Positions 1-11,838 are shown, numbered from the stretch's first letter. The stretch: 64,000 nt of DNA from Symbiodinium kawagutii (GCA_009767595.1 VSDK01006288.1:168447-232446); one strand, 5' to 3'. Notes: a model not told the origin generated them from the sequence alone. Program-made: numbers and translations.

Positions 1-860
1 CTGATATTGCGATTGGCAGGCTTAGGTTGACAATATGTGCCAATGAGCCTAACAATCAACCATTACCAGCATTCGACTTTGGCCATTGTTCATAGGGGGT
101 TGATAGCTTACCAACAGTCGGCGGTAATTCTCTTTAACACTTGCCTTTGCCAGTTTCAATTGAGCTGTGTGAATCTTTCAGGGCAAGGGTAAGCCAACAG
201 TCATGATTGTTTCAGATAATCAACTTAGCTGTTGCCGCTTCGTTGCTACATGATTGGACCCCAGGTGATGATGTTGCCCACTTGGGGGAATGGTGATGAT
301 GGGTAATGATTGTCAACCGTTGTTTATGACGAGTATGATGCTTACATAACGCATTTACCAATGCTGGATCGCACATCGTGGTTCTGGTTTTGTTTTTGTT
401 TCAATCATTCCTAGCCAACCAGCAAACCATGTTGATACGGAACATGTGCCAAAGTAACAAATGTGTGCCTTCATGGTCGCAAGTGATCAGCCTTTTGAAT
501 GGCATGCTCTATGATGCAGAAATTGGTTCAGGATAGCTACTGTAATACCGGGAAATGAACAAGTGTTGTCCCATCTTGGTCTTCAAATATGTTCAATCCA
601 GTATGTTCATTTTGTGTGTGCTTTAATTATATGTGAACTCTTCATCTTAAGTATCCATCATTATCCATCTGTCCTCTTAAGTATGTTAATTGTCTCATCT
701 AAACACACAATACACCACACATATGGAGGTTTCTCAAAATAGGGGCGCCGTCAAATCATCCTTTATATTTTTATATATGTATATATATATATATATTCAT
801 ATAAACCATTTCTAGCAATAGATCAGCCCTTTTTAGGGTCCCCCATTGTAAGAACCACCT
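1..860. other. non-coding, intron-like or intergenic stretch
   Basis: I see no supported exon here. The sequence is AT-rich and carries ATGGTTGAT-type words, and it ends in a degenerate family A element with a TA-dinucleotide run at about 770-800. Confidence 0.5.
725..855. repeat. family A inverted-repeat element, TA-expanded
   Basis: The left end reads GGTTTCTCAAAATAGGGG, and the right part keeps the GGGTCCCCCATT-like block before AAGAACCACC. A TA microsatellite has expanded inside the element. Confidence 0.6.
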
Positions 861-875
861 GTCAACATCTCTCCA

Positions 876-1050
876 TGACGAGACCCCCCTCGCGTTCGCG
901 TGTCCTGCTACCGATGGTGTTCTTGGTAAATTCCAAGCGCCGCCCTTTGGAGATTCGAATCAGGTTCTCCATGACCTGACTCAGTCGGCGAGCAGCTGGA
1001 GTTCCAACGCATACGGGGTGGTGAGTTGGTTCCACCGGTCGGCTGGTGAC
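876..1050. CDS. exon-like island, strand unresolved
   Basis: This GC-rich island is open on both strands. On plus it runs from GACGAG to a GAG|GTGATGG donor-like site and includes the string GKFQAPPFGDSNQVLHDLTQ. On minus it includes RRLSQVMENLIRISKGRR. Third-position GC is similar in both readings. Its neighbours on the minus strand favour minus, but the plus reading looks equally protein-like. No family is recognised. Confidence 0.35.
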
Positions 1051-1616
1051 CGCTTTGAGGTGATGGATGTTGATCCATGGAACTTGGTTGATAGAGTTCA
1101 ACCAATTTAATTTGTTATTGACCATTATTGGTTGGATAAATTGATTGATTGGTTGAATATTGTTAGTTCAGCTTGATAACTGATAAAGTTAATCCACCAT
1201 CATTGGTTGACCGATTATCAGGTTGACCAGTTAACCATCTTGAATGATAGTCAACTTGGTGAAATGATTTTGGCTGACTGGTGAACTTGATACATTAATT
1301 TGTCTTGAATATCATTAACTGGAAGTTCTTTGTAAGTTGATGTTGGTGAATTGATATCATCACTCATATAGGGCAACCCATCACTGAATTGATCATTGTC
1401 AGTGACCATTACTCATATTGGTTATTGATATTGGTTAACTGATATTGGTCCGTGTCAATCAACTTGGTGAATTTAGATCTGTTAAATTGTTAACTTGATA
1501 CATGAAATTGGTTTACCACCGTTGATAAGCCATCATTGCTTCGCCATGAAAACAACAACTGGTCATATCCAACTGGCTGAAGATCATGAACATATTCACC
1601 AACAGACCATCAATTG

Positions 1617-1700
1617 GTGGTTTCTCAAGTCATAGGGCCGCCCCCAGTCATCATCCAAGAGTTTAACCAGTTTTAATGATAAACCAACCAGTTTGTACAA
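1617..1700. repeat. family A element, 3' truncated
   Basis: It starts TGGTGGTTTCTCAAGTCATA and keeps the AATGATAAACCAACCA core, but the right terminal repeat is missing. Confidence 0.5.
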
Positions 1701-1790
1701 ATCAGTTGATTAAGCCAAATCATCCGATATCAAAAGCAATTCATAGTAACAAACCATATATTTCCAACATTTTCCAACAATAAACTTAAT

Positions 1791-1881
1791 GTTGGTTTCT
1801 GAGTAGTGTAACCCCCCCTAAAGTAATGAAAATAGATGAAACCAACAGGTAGATACTAATCAGAAACCAACATTAACAAAC
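1791..1881. repeat. family E element (copy 1)
   Basis: A segment of about 90 bp bounded by TTGGTTTCTGAGTAGTG and its near-complement CTAATCAGAAACCAA. A near-identical copy lies in inverted orientation at 57329-57421. Confidence 0.6.
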
Positions 1882-1891
1882 CCACTATAAC

Positions 1892-2003
1892 TTGGAGGCT
1901 TCCAAACGGCTAGGTCGACACCGCACCAAGGCTGCGTTGACGACCCAATCCGCCTGCACGCCGTCCGCGGGGAAGGTCGCGATGGCGGACTCCCAGGCCG
2001 AAA
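1892..2003 (-). CDS. exon with a pentatricopeptide-like (PPR) segment
   Basis: On the minus strand the island opens after GTGACCAG and runs to CCAA|GTTATAG, giving 36 full codons at very high GC3. The reading SAWESAIATF...GVQADWVVNAAL resembles a 35-residue PPR unit, with the WxxA helix and the GVQxDxVxxNAA turn typical of algal PPR proteins. PPR proteins bind RNA, mostly in organelles. It lies downstream of the channel exons on the same strand, so it is either their C-terminal extension or a separate gene. A single repeat is weak evidence. Confidence 0.45.
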
Positions 2004-2089
2004 CTGGTCACGGTGTCGCGGGGCCAAGTGGTGGGTCGAATGGTTGGTCCGTGGTGAAGCAAGGGTTGATGATGAAGGAATGGGTAAGT

Positions 2090-2345
2090 AGTGGTTAAGG
2101 AATGGTTAGGTAATGGTGGGGTAATGGTGGGGTAATGGTTACGTAATGGTGGGGTAATGGTGGGGTAATGGTTACGTAATGGTGGGGTAATGGTGGGGTA
2201 ATGGTTAGGTAATGGTGGGGTAATGGTGGGGTAATGGTGGGGTAATGGTTACGTAATGGTGGGGTAATGGTTGGGTAATGGTGGGGTAATGGTTACGTAA
2301 TGGTGGGGTAATGGTTGGGTAATGGTTAGGTAATGGTTAAGTCGT
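2090..2345. repeat. 11-bp minisatellite (TAATGGTKRSG type)
   Basis: About 23 head-to-tail copies of 11-bp variants: TAATGGTGGGG, TAATGGTTACG, TAATGGTTAGG and TAATGGTTGGG. The variant order is irregular, as expected from slippage plus point change. No coding function is visible. Confidence 0.85.
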
Positions 2346-2636
2346 GCTTAAGAAGTGGTAATGGTTGCGTAGTGGTCGGTTGGATGGATGGGATGGTAAT
2401 GATAGATAATGATGAATGTTTACAGTATATGCCTGATTGTTGATACAGGTTGATTCAGGATGGCTAGTCATGGCTATGGCAAAGGCTATACGGGTGATGA
2501 CTGATTTATCATGGTTGATGATTAGCAACAATAATCTATTAGGATCAACCATGGTTGATGGACAATTACTTGGGATTCACCATGGCCAGTAGCTCAATAC
2601 AGGTGATGTTTCAATGCTAATCATCACCCCATGGCT

Positions 2637-2742
2637 GGTTGGTGGTTGAACCACCCCGTCATGAAACATATGCGCAAGTCCACCAACCATTTGTTAATAA
2701 CTCCCAGGGAAAATGAATAAATGCCAATCATACCACCAACCA
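2637..2742. repeat. family C inverted-repeat element
   Basis: Left end TGGTTGGTGGTTGAACCACC, right end ATACCACCAACCA, with CATGAAACATATGCGCAAGTC inside. Other copies lie at 17.1, 36.2, 36.6, 47.2 and 55.9 kb. Confidence 0.65.
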
Positions 2743-3837
2743 AATGATATTTGATGGCCTCATGCTGGTTCATGATCTTTGATGATGCTTCAGAGGGATT
2801 AACACCAGCTGTTGATGCTCATGTTGTCGCTGATCATAGCCTCACCGGCTGGCCCTGCCCATCAAGACGAATGACCACTTTGGGCTGTGGGTTGGGTCTA
2901 CTAGTAGTGAGTTCGGTGGTGATCCGAACAATCCTATCACATCTACTACTAGGAGCAGTTGGCTGTTCTTGAAGAAGCAGTAGAACCGTTTGTACTGTAA
3001 CATCAATTTAGTACTGATTGGTTCATTAGTATCAGCTATTGGTTGTACCAATTTCATGATGAAGAAATCGGAACGCCCTGGAGAATGGCCAACTGCTGGA
3101 AGTAATAAACATCACTGGTGAGCTAATAGTGTAATGCACATTGGTGATCATCATTCAACTGGTGGTGACTTAGATTAATGATGATCACCAATGAGAATAC
3201 TGGTGGTGCATTGGTTCGTTGGTTACATTAATTTTCATCACTGGTGGGGATTGTTAGTGGGAATACTCATTACTTTTATTTTGCCTTGGTTTGTTGGTGC
3301 ATTGGTTCGTTGGTTGTTATTGTTTCACTCATTCTACTGGGACGAATTTCACTCTTCGAAGCGTTTTGCGCCGCCATTCATGATAGTGATGCAATTGTTG
3401 ACCATCATCGTTGATTAACCCTTCTAAAGTGAAGGATTAGGATAACAATGAATGATGGTCAACAATGACATGGTATTCCCATGATAGCCACTATGTTGAC
3501 CTTCTAAACTACAATCATGGCATCATAGTGGTTCTCATGGGAATCGTGTGAAGGATATGGGAAGCATCTCAACGGGAATCCCATCTTGCAATCCGGATCT
3601 GGGAGGGTCTACGGGAAAATCCAGAAGGGTCACAGTGCCTGATGATTCAAGCAGTGCTTAAGTAGTGGTTAATTGGATGATTCATGCCTCATTATTAAGA
3701 ATCCAATGATGAAGTGGTAAAGTAGTGGTTAAGTGGTGATCAATCATCATCAACCGTCATTGACATCAATTACCTAATTCTGAGTCCTCTGTCAACCATC
3801 GATCATTCCTCCAAACAATGATCAACCATCGAAAAAC

Positions 3838-3914
3838 GCGATCCGAGGCACCGCTCAGCGCCAGGATGCGGCACAGCGTCTTGCTGCTCACGTCGAAGGG
3901 CTCGGGCAAGCGAC
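3838..3914 (-). CDS. K+ channel candidate: end of cyclic-nucleotide-binding domain
   Basis: Minus-strand exon from CTTTCAG| to CGC|GTTTTT, holding two leading bases and exactly 25 codons at about 85% GC3. It reads RLPEPFDVSSKTLCRILALS. After the phosphate-binding cassette, cNMP-binding domains end with a short strand and helix of this kind (xLFxLSRxDLxxIL). The plus-strand alternative has weaker codon bias. Assignment to the channel rests on order and strand. Confidence 0.5.
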
Positions 3915-4891
3915 CTGAAAGGCGTCGCGGTCCCTGGGGATGGACCAGGAGAAGCGGATGCGGATGGGGATGGGTGGGTGGATGGTTGGTTGGTGGGGGG
4001 GTTGGTTGGTAGATGGTTGGTTGGATGATGGTTGGTTGGATGACGATGATGGTTGGTTGGATGATGGTGGTGGATGTTTGGTTGATGGATGGTTGATGTA
4101 TTCTTGATGGTGGCTGATTGTTGATGATGAATAGCGATACCTGGTGTGTTGATGCATAATGTTGATGCTAATTGATAGTTATGGTTATGATGCTGCATGG
4201 CTAGTGGTGTTTGATGATGTTTGGCGGTATTGATTACTGTACTGGAATTAGTACAAATGATTGCTGATGATTGTTAACGTAGGTGTTGACGTTGGTGCTT
4301 AATGTCAATGGTGAACCATGGACTGATGATGACAGGTGGCGTGTTGTTAATCTATATCAACGGCTTTATGATTAACAACAGATTAACGTTACAATGATTA
4401 ACAAGCAGGATGATTCATAGCGAATGGTTGTTCATAAATAATATATAGTCAAGCAATGTTGACAAATCATGCTCAACAATGCTTAGTGTGAATGGCCAGG
4501 TCTAGTTACCGATTGTTGACGGTAAGTCATTGATGTTTTTGCTTAATTTGAAGTTTGTAACGGTTTCAGTCACCGCTTTCGTTCTTAACCATCCTTCAAC
4601 ATCACAAGCATCAACCATGACCAACAACCATTCCAAACTCTCATGGACCATCGCTATGAACATCCATCAACATTAGATGGCTATAATTAACATGAAAGAT
4701 TGCTAACTCCAATAACTAACATCTATTAACATCTATTAATTTCTATTAACATCTATTAACATCTATATTAGCATCCATCAACATCTAATAACATCTATGG
4801 ATCCCATCCACGCCCATCCACCATCGCTAACACCCATCCACCATTACAACGACTCATGATTCAGCCTCAACGAATCATTAGCGCAGCCGAC

Positions 4892-5046
4892 CCAACCGGA
4901 CTGCGAGCCGTCGCCCAGGGACACAGAAATGCGAACTCCGAAAAGGTCTCGAGGCTCCGTCGGGTTTCAACGGCAATGCCCTGAGAGGACAGCATCACCT
5001 GCGGTCGAGCACCCGCCACTCGGAGGTCGTGAAACACGACGCGGTG
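4892..5046 (-). CDS. K+ channel candidate: phosphate-binding-cassette exon of the cNMP domain
   Basis: Minus-strand exon between GGCTTCAG| and TTGG|GTCGGC, 155 nt and high GC3. Its distal half, LETFSEFAFLCPWATARSPV, matches the cassette pattern FGExALxxxxxRxAxV that binds the ribose-phosphate of cAMP or cGMP, with Ser in place of the usual Gly after Phe. An internal CTCTCAG|GGC offers an alternative, shorter exon start. Ligand binding cannot be judged from one degenerate cassette. Confidence 0.5.
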
Positions 5047-5589
5047 CTGAAGCCAGTGCTGTTGGTGAAGCCACTAGTTGATTGTGATTGGTTGGTGAGT
5101 TAGTGATGATGCCAGGTTCATGGTTGGTTAATGGTTGGTTAATGAGTAATAAATGATTTTCGTTTGGAACCAAGTGAATTCATTGAACTCCATCAGAAAC
5201 CCAGGTGTTTCAAGGTCCATGAGTCTTTTATCCCTCCCTCGGTTGATTGGCGTTCCAGGCAACCACGTTCGTGGCATGACGCAACAACCACAAAGACCAG
5301 CTCATGAGCATGGTTGATGCTTGTTGAGTCCAACTTTGATTGAGCATGATGATTGATGATTGATGATGATTGTCATTTTTGTTGGAGGATTGATGACAAT
5401 TGTCATTCTATAGCACCAGCAAAATGTTGATGTTATAGCTGTTGATGATTGTCATTATGATGTTATAACATCATTATAGATCAATCATCATAAAATGTTA
5501 TAGCTGTCAACAGCTTTGTTGGACCAGCAATAAGCAACAGCTATAACCGTGGTTGAGTTGTTCAATACATTCGCACCATGCGCATCATT

Positions 5590-5672
5590 CAGCGATCAAC
5601 TGGCCACCCAACTCTTGGAACCTGCGAACGGCTTTGCCAGCAGTTACTTTACACTCGACCGGTCGCGAAGTT
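5590..5672 (-). CDS. exon candidate between cNMP-domain pieces
   Basis: The minus frame is open and reads TSRPVECKVTAGKAVRRFQE LGG (space added). The possible acceptor GTAAAG| would give a phase matching the exon at 6057-6126. Borders are uncertain and no family is recognised. Confidence 0.35.
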
Positions 5673-5878
5673 CGTTGCGTGGGAAATCCGTCGTTGATGA
5701 TGGGTTACCTATGGAATTTTGATGGTTTACCTATGTTTTACCTATGGTTTACCTATGGTTTTTTTTGGTTAGCTTCCAGTGAACCCATCCAAATCTACCA
5801 GTGGTTCCAGGAGGCGCCTCATCAAGCTACCGATCAACAAGGAACACTATCACAAGCACGTCTTGTCCTGCTCAATGT

Positions 5879-5990
5879 TTACCCAGGATGAAGCTAAACC
5901 CCAGGTTGATTGAGGGGTTTGCCATGGGGAACCAAGGCGGATACCGGGATACCCTCCCAATTAATCAATCTGGGGTTCACTAATCCGGGG
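5879..5990. repeat. family D inverted-repeat element (diverged copy)
   Basis: It begins TTTACCCAGGATGAAGCT and has the CCAGGTTGATTGAGGGG / CCCAATTAATCAATCTGGGG complementary arms seen at 13.5 and 42.4 kb. Confidence 0.55.
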
Positions 5991-6056
5991 TCAACAATAC
6001 CCTGGAAGCACCATCATTTTTTGCTACGATATTCGTGGTTATCCTGAGAACCATAC

Positions 6057-6126
6057 CTCCTTCAGAGAGATTCCCAACGGCAGCTACACGGCATGGACTG
6101 ATCAATGGCAGCAGTCGTCGGCATAC
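6057..6126 (-). CDS. K+ channel candidate: cNMP-domain beta-roll exon
   Basis: Bounded by CTCTTCAAG| and GGAG|GTATGG, both canonical, it encodes 23 codons plus one base: VCRRLLPLISPCRVAAVGNL then SEG. It begins in phase 0, as the upstream exon at 7169-7219 ends, so the two join as ...IISEGE|VCRR.... The RVAAVGNLSEGG stretch fits the strand and Gly turn that precede the cassette in cNMP-binding domains. Confidence 0.5.
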
Positions 6127-6888
6127 CTTGAAGAGTTGGTACAAGATTGGTGACAAATGCCTCTTGGTGAAGATAAGTGAACCATGGACTGGTGAAACGT
6201 TGGTGACTAGTCATTAATTGTTATCCACAACGGCTAATCATATCAGTTGAGGTTATATGATCACATGAATCGATTAGGTTAGTCATAAAATTATTGTCCA
6301 TGTTGATCATTGAATGGTTTGCGATCAAGCAAAACTGGTGAATATTGAGTACTTGACGAAGACTGGCTCGCAGTTGGTAATCCATTGCGCGTGTTGACTC
6401 AATATTCACCAACTACAAAACATCGCTACCCACGCACTATCATTAATTACTGATTATTAACCATTCATTTCACCAGAATCGTTTTAGCCAGAACCATTTC
6501 CTGGCAGTTCAAATCATTACTTGTTCTTTTCTTTCAATTTCTCTTCGGAGGCAAAGTGATCCCTTTTCCACATTCTTCTGCGTAATTTGCCCCGCCTGAT
6601 GTCGAATCATGTTTAAACATGGTTTAAGGGCAACATATTTGTCCTCATTCAGCTGCGATTGACAATTCTGCGATCAATTGTGTGACAATTCTGCGATCAA
6701 CTGTGTAAATCTCTTGTGGCAATTCACACCTTTTCGATTTTTGGAAGCATTAGAAAGCCAAGCACAAAGCAGCATGTCAACCGAATGCGTATGTGCCACA
6801 ATAGTTGTACCCCCAAAAATGGTTTCCAGTCGTCAAATGATCGTGCTTTTGGTAGGTTATTGGTTACGCTAGTTTGGCACATATCCGA

Positions 6889-7008
6889 ATGGCTGTGGGT
6901 CAGTTCACCCCGTACCCCTGGTTCCTCCATCACTAACCATTGTTTCCCTTATTCTTGTTGGTCATTATCCCCCATGAAATTGGTTGGTTAATATTGACCC
7001 ATAGCCAT
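6889..7008. repeat. family B inverted-repeat element
   Basis: About 120 bp with complementary ends ATGGCTGTGGGTCA and TGACCCATAGCCAT. The interior reads GTACCCCTGGTTCC...ACCATTGTTTCCC...TTATTCTTGTTGG. No open frame is visible, consistent with a non-autonomous transposon. Confidence 0.75.
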
Positions 7009-7168
7009 TTATAGCTGGTAGATCCCCTATAATTGTTACTGTTACTTATCATCCCCTATTATGACCAGCTCAACCAGCTATGACATTGGTTGGTGAACTG
7101 CTTGGCCCATCTCCAAATGTTAACCACTTCACCAGGAAACTACCGGGAAAGCACCGGAAATTCCCTGC

Positions 7169-7219
7169 CTCGCCCTCTGAGATGATATACAAATAGGCGC
7201 TGGATTCTTCTACATAGAC
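7169..7219 (-). CDS. K+ channel candidate: start of the cNMP-binding domain
   Basis: Minus-strand exon from ATGTCCCAG| to GGCGAG|GCAGGG (a GC donor), exactly 17 codons: VYVEESSAYLYIISEGE. The string LYIISEGE is the hallmark second strand of cNMP-binding domains (LYxIxxGxxE) in cyclic-nucleotide-regulated channels and kinases. It lies downstream of the C-linker exons in the expected order. Confidence 0.65.
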
Positions 7220-7819
7220 CTGGGACATTCGCTCGAGAGGATATGGCATGATATGCCGAGATCACGCTTGTTATATGGGGCTAATGGTGGTTTGATTGGG
7301 GATATTTGGGGATTACCTTGTGGTTGATAATGGGTTCATATGAGGGTCGACGATAATCGGTATTTGCAGGTTTTTAAGGGTGAATAATCCTCTTATAGGG
7401 GGATTGACTTGTGGTTGCTATTGGGTTAATAGAGGGGTTCACCGTATTCAGTATATGGAGGTTTATAAGGGTAAAGAATGCTCTTAATTGAAGGGAATTG
7501 ACTTGTGGTTGATAGTAGGGGATAAGAATCGACAATAAGACCAATAATATGATCCAGTGTGGTGGTTTCTTTTGAACAAATTGGGATCCGTACAATGGAC
7601 GGTGTATTACACATACCGGACGATTTGGGGGTCCCCTATTTCGAGAAGCACTCATAGGCTTTGTCAACTGGTGGTGAATTATTGGAATTATTGACGCTTG
7701 AGTGTTGGATACCACTGACCATGGATATGGTTGAAGCATGGTGAAGCAAACAATAACAATACACGCATATGAACAAGAGGAAAGCGATATTCCACATCTA
7801 CTTCAGGATGATCATTGAA

Positions 7820-8260
7820 TCATATCATGAAATGCGTCAGAACTGCTGGACAACTCTTGATTGATTGTTGCACAGTGAAAAACATGATATACAATGACAA
7901 ATATGCGTTCATTGATTGTTTCACAAAGTTGACAAGAGTAAATTGAACCTCGGTGAATGGGCATTGTTGCAAACGTGGATGCTCCTGAAACTGTTCCTCC
8001 CAAGATCTTAAACCACAATCCTCAATGGCGCGTTCCGCTGCGGAGTTCTCCAAAAAAGGGATTTCCGTGATATAGATCGGGGTGAACATCATCCACCAAC
8101 GTCCTACTGTTGAAGAATTTTTGCGCAAGGTGATGGAGTTCATTCTGCACTACTCTTCCCCAATCCTGCTTTGTAGGGTTGCATCGACACACCATCAGCT
8201 CGTGCCATTTCTGCCCATCACCAGCGCAGCGCGGAAGCGCATTGTTGGGGTTTCAGAGAT
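7820..8260. CDS. coding-like island, strand and frame unresolved
   Basis: Three overlapping readings look protein-like. Minus frame 1 gives YITEIPFLENSAAERAIEDC. Minus frame 2 gives WGRVVQNELHHLAQKFFNS. Plus gives RPTVEEFLRKVMEFILHYSS. Codon bias does not separate them. On the minus strand the island falls between the C-linker and cNMP exons of the proposed channel. Confidence 0.3.
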
Positions 8261-8299
8261 GAATTCAGGGCGAAAACATATTTGCATCGATCCTGGCTA

Positions 8300-10560
8300 C
8301 TCCTGAATCCTTCAATTGAGAAAGTGGACACCCATCAAAAAACTTCCACCAGCATCAAAAGGACCCCTTCAGTTGCTCCTGTTCCAACATGTGGAGATCC
8401 CAAATACCCAAGATCCTCGTGAAATTCAGAGTGGTTGTTGATTGTTATTCGCGGTTTACGTCTTTTGCTTGGGTATTGTTGGCTGATGGCTGTCAACCGC
8501 TCCTCGCCATTTCTCGAGCATATTGTATCAACATGACTAGCCGTTGGCAACCATGAATCATAACCCTTGTTAAGAACCATTATTGACCAACATGAACATG
8601 AACAATTCCTAACCATATTATCAACCAGTAGTTAGTTTACCATCGCAATCCGTGTGAACCGTCGCTGATGTTACTACCTATGTTGTTGGCTGATATCAAC
8701 AATTTTCACAACCACTGATAACCAGTGCTAAACTTCACGAAAAAAATCATCAACCATCATGAACGAATGATTGGTGTTGTTAACCAATCAATGATAGACA
8801 GGCTTGAGTGACAATCATCGGGAACCATTACTAAGCTTGTTTATGAATGCTTTATCAATGATCTTTCACCAGGGCTATATCAGTTGACCATTAACCATCA
8901 TTATTAGACATTATCATTAAATATCATTGTTTACCATTATTGTGTGTGTCATCATTGCTAACCATCATTGAAAAAACACATCATCGCTAACCATCATTGC
9001 TGAACATCCTTAACCATGGCCATCCTTTATCATTGCTGTCCAGCAACCAGGTGATGCCCTGCCATATACCTCGGCAGAGAATACCCGGGGATGGTCATGG
9101 CTACAGTATGGCGGTTTTAATCATGGCTGATTCCTAGGATTGTCCATAAAAAACGATGATTTTCCATTGTTAGGTTAGTTTACCAAAGGGTGTAAAAAAA
9201 TCATGGTTGTAATCAGGATTAGAATTTAATAATAGTGGTTTGTATCCTTGTGAACAATGGCTACGCGTGGCTACAATCATGGATTTATCGTGGCCAAGGA
9301 TGATAACTGATGGTTCGTCTGGTTTTATCATGCTCAATGCTGTAGCATTTCGGTTGAGAATGAATATGTAACAATAGAGGGAACCAAAATGGTGAGGGCT
9401 GAAATATGGTGAAGATTCTCGGAGTCAGTGACTGATTATATATGCTTAATAGTGACTGTCAATGACTTCATGATTACGATCGCTAAGGAAAAAATCGTGA
9501 TGGTGAAGTATATTGTGGTATGAAAGGTTGATAGCCACTATACATGTATTAGGTGTTTCTCAAAATCAGGGTACTTCAAATCATCCAATCTTAACCATTT
9601 ATAGGTGATAAACCAACCATTTTTTGGGGTTCCAAATGCCATTGAACCCCCCTCATATGAGCATAAACTTTCTACGACATCAGCTCTTATAATTACAGTG
9701 ATTATTAACAAAAAAAGCTATGTGGCCATCTTTAGTGGCTGATAAAGGTTTTTGAAGGATTGGAAAACCAACCAACCACCACCTTCACAGTGCTTCCAAT
9801 GTCATCACCAATTCACCACCCAGGATTCATCGGGCAGCACGGAACGCTTTCACATCAGTTTGATGATGTTTTTTACCCTTGGGTGAACTGACCTGGCAAT
9901 GGAAAAGCACCGTTTTGTAATGGAGAAACTGAGTTATTATAAGCCATCTACCCTCTTGTAAATAAACCTGGAAGCGAAAAATCACCATGTGCATAGGTAA
10001 AACCAGCTATAAATGGTGGATTTTCCGAATAATACCAGAGCGGACCCATTTTTTGCAGAGGGGTGACCTTCATTAATCAAAAGACTCACATGATTAGAAT
10101 CGAAGTTTACATGAATACTCCGTTGTAATCAACCAGAAACCACCACTATTAGCCTACATTCAATCACAATTCGCCCCTTGTAAGCACCATGATTTACACA
10201 TCACAACCTGGGTGGGTAATCCTGGAACATACCCCTGATACTCACAATCCACACAATCACCATCAAAGGCAAACAGTCAGAATCGTTACCATCGGCTATA
10301 GTGCCTATAACCCCCGATCCCACAATCTGGCCATGATTTCATCCACGCTGATCATTCTGATAACCATTCACATAGTTCAGACCGAACCATCGGATGATAT
10401 GTCAATTATTCCAATCAATTAACCATCAACCATTGATCACGATCATAATCATATCTAACCATAGCATTCGCCATTAATCATAGCATTGTTATGATTTCAA
10501 CATGTTCATAGCATTGTTGTTAACCATTAACCCTAGCATTATCAAAAACCATTCATCATA
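8300..10560. other. long intron-like stretch
   Basis: It is AT-rich with CATCATTAACCATC-like words, and no exon is supported apart from a small unplaced GC patch near 9800-9860. It contains one family A element at 9553-9655. Confidence 0.5.
9553..9655. repeat. family A element
   Basis: Starts GGTGTTTCTCAAAATCAGGG, with the core AACCATTTATAGGTGATAAACCAACCA split here only for naming; the right end is degraded. Confidence 0.6.
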
Positions 10561-10589
10561 ACCATTCATAATTCACCACATGGCTGCAA

Positions 10590-10770
10590 CATCCCCCAAC
10601 ATCCCATGGTTGCTGTCTCCCAGTTGCAGATTGGATCTGAGACTGCCATGCAACTGGGACAAAAAGCCTAGGAGCGTGTGCGCAGTGGCGGTGTGGGAGC
10701 TTTGGTACGGCGGACGGCTGAACGCTGGCGAGCAATCAACATGCTGGGGAGCACGCAGTTTTCATTTCCA
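10590..10770. CDS. exon-like GC island, strand unresolved
   Basis: Plus reads RVRSGGVGALVRRTAERWRA after CCTAG|. Minus reads RPPYQSSHTATAHTLLGFLS. Both have high GC3. A place in the channel gene would require minus. No motif is recognised. Confidence 0.3.
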
Positions 10771-11009
10771 AGCCATGGTTTTACTCAACCATTGACTACC
10801 ATAAATCAACCATTCACCAACCATCAACCATGATTTCACAGTTGTTTCAGCATGATTTAACGATTGTTTGATCAAGTTCATGGTTTGAATCAAGATTAAA
10901 ACCATTATTTCACCATTGTTTAATCAAGATTAATCAACCACCAACCACTGACTACTACCACAAATCAACCATCAACCATTCACCAACCATCCACCAACCA
11001 TCCATCAAC

Positions 11010-11097
11010 CCTGCTTGGCGAGAAACGCTTGGCGCATCCTGAAAAGAGCTCCACATCTCTGACGAGCTTTGAGTAGAGAAGGGAACTGACGCGCTGC
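11010..11097 (-). CDS. K+ channel candidate: C-linker exon 4
   Basis: The acceptor CTTCAAG| is followed by one base completing an Arg codon split with the exon at 11978-12021, then QRVSSLLYSKLVRDVELFSG and CAKRF. This is the end of the C-linker, corresponding to the xxLYxxxxxxVPLFxGCS stretch of SKOR/AKT and CNG channels, immediately before the cNMP domain. The 3' border is uncertain: |GTTGATGG (used here) or |GTTTCTC 17 bases earlier. Confidence 0.7.
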
Positions 11098-11344
11098 CTT
11101 GAAGGCATCGCATCAGGAGCGGCGGTTGGTGTTCGGAAAGCCGTGATGGTAGTGTGGGAACCATGGGGGTACCCCTAGGGTCTTATAGGGTGAATAAGCA
11201 TTATAATAATGGCTGTTTATAGGGGATAAGCACCAAGAATAGTGGATGAACCAATGATGGTGGTTTCTGAATGGTTTTCTTGGTGACTTTAATGGTGAAT
11301 ACTAGGGGATAATCACCAACAACAATGGCTAAACAACTACCATA

Positions 11345-11451
11345 TGGTGGTTTCTCAAGTCATAGGGGACCACCCAAGTCATCCTTTATTAACCATTTGT
11401 AGAAATAAACAATAAACCAACCATTTTGGGGGGCTTCCTATTTTGAAAAAC
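11345..11451. repeat. family A element
   Basis: GGTGGTTTCTCAAGTCATAG at the left, TTCCTATTTTGAAAAACA at the right, core ATAAACCAACCATTTTGGGG. A TA microsatellite follows at 11455-11510. Confidence 0.7.
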
Positions 11452-11454
11452 ATT

Positions 11455-11488
<34 letters not shown>

Positions 11489-11722
11489 TCTGTGTATATA
11501 TATATATATAACGAGTCGATTAACCACCGCAATGGCTGGTCTTATTTATATGGTTCAATTGCTGGTCGAAAATTAAAATCATCAGTTGCTGCTAATCGAA
11601 CGTGGCATGATACTTGATGATACTCAGGGGTGAAGAAAATGATGTCAACCAAAGGTTTGCATTCGCCGAATCATCATTCGCTTTGGTGGGGCCCATTGGT
11701 GACCCGTCATGGCTTGGCACAT

Positions 11723-11838
11723 ATGGCTGTGGGTCAAAACCCTGCCCCCCTGGATCCCCATTATTAACCATTATTTTCCCTATAGTTTGTTGGATATTCT
11801 CCACCATGATTGGTTGATTAATATTGGCCCATAGCCAT
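11723..11838. repeat. family B element
   Basis: Ends ATGGCTGTGGGTCA and GGCCCATAGCCAT; the interior is close to the copy at 6889-7008. Confidence 0.75.

Noticed and set aside
2090-2345. Telomere-like repeat
   Set aside because: TAATGGTTAGG contains TTAGG, but the 11-bp unit and its GGGG/TACG variants do not match a telomere repeat, and it is internal.
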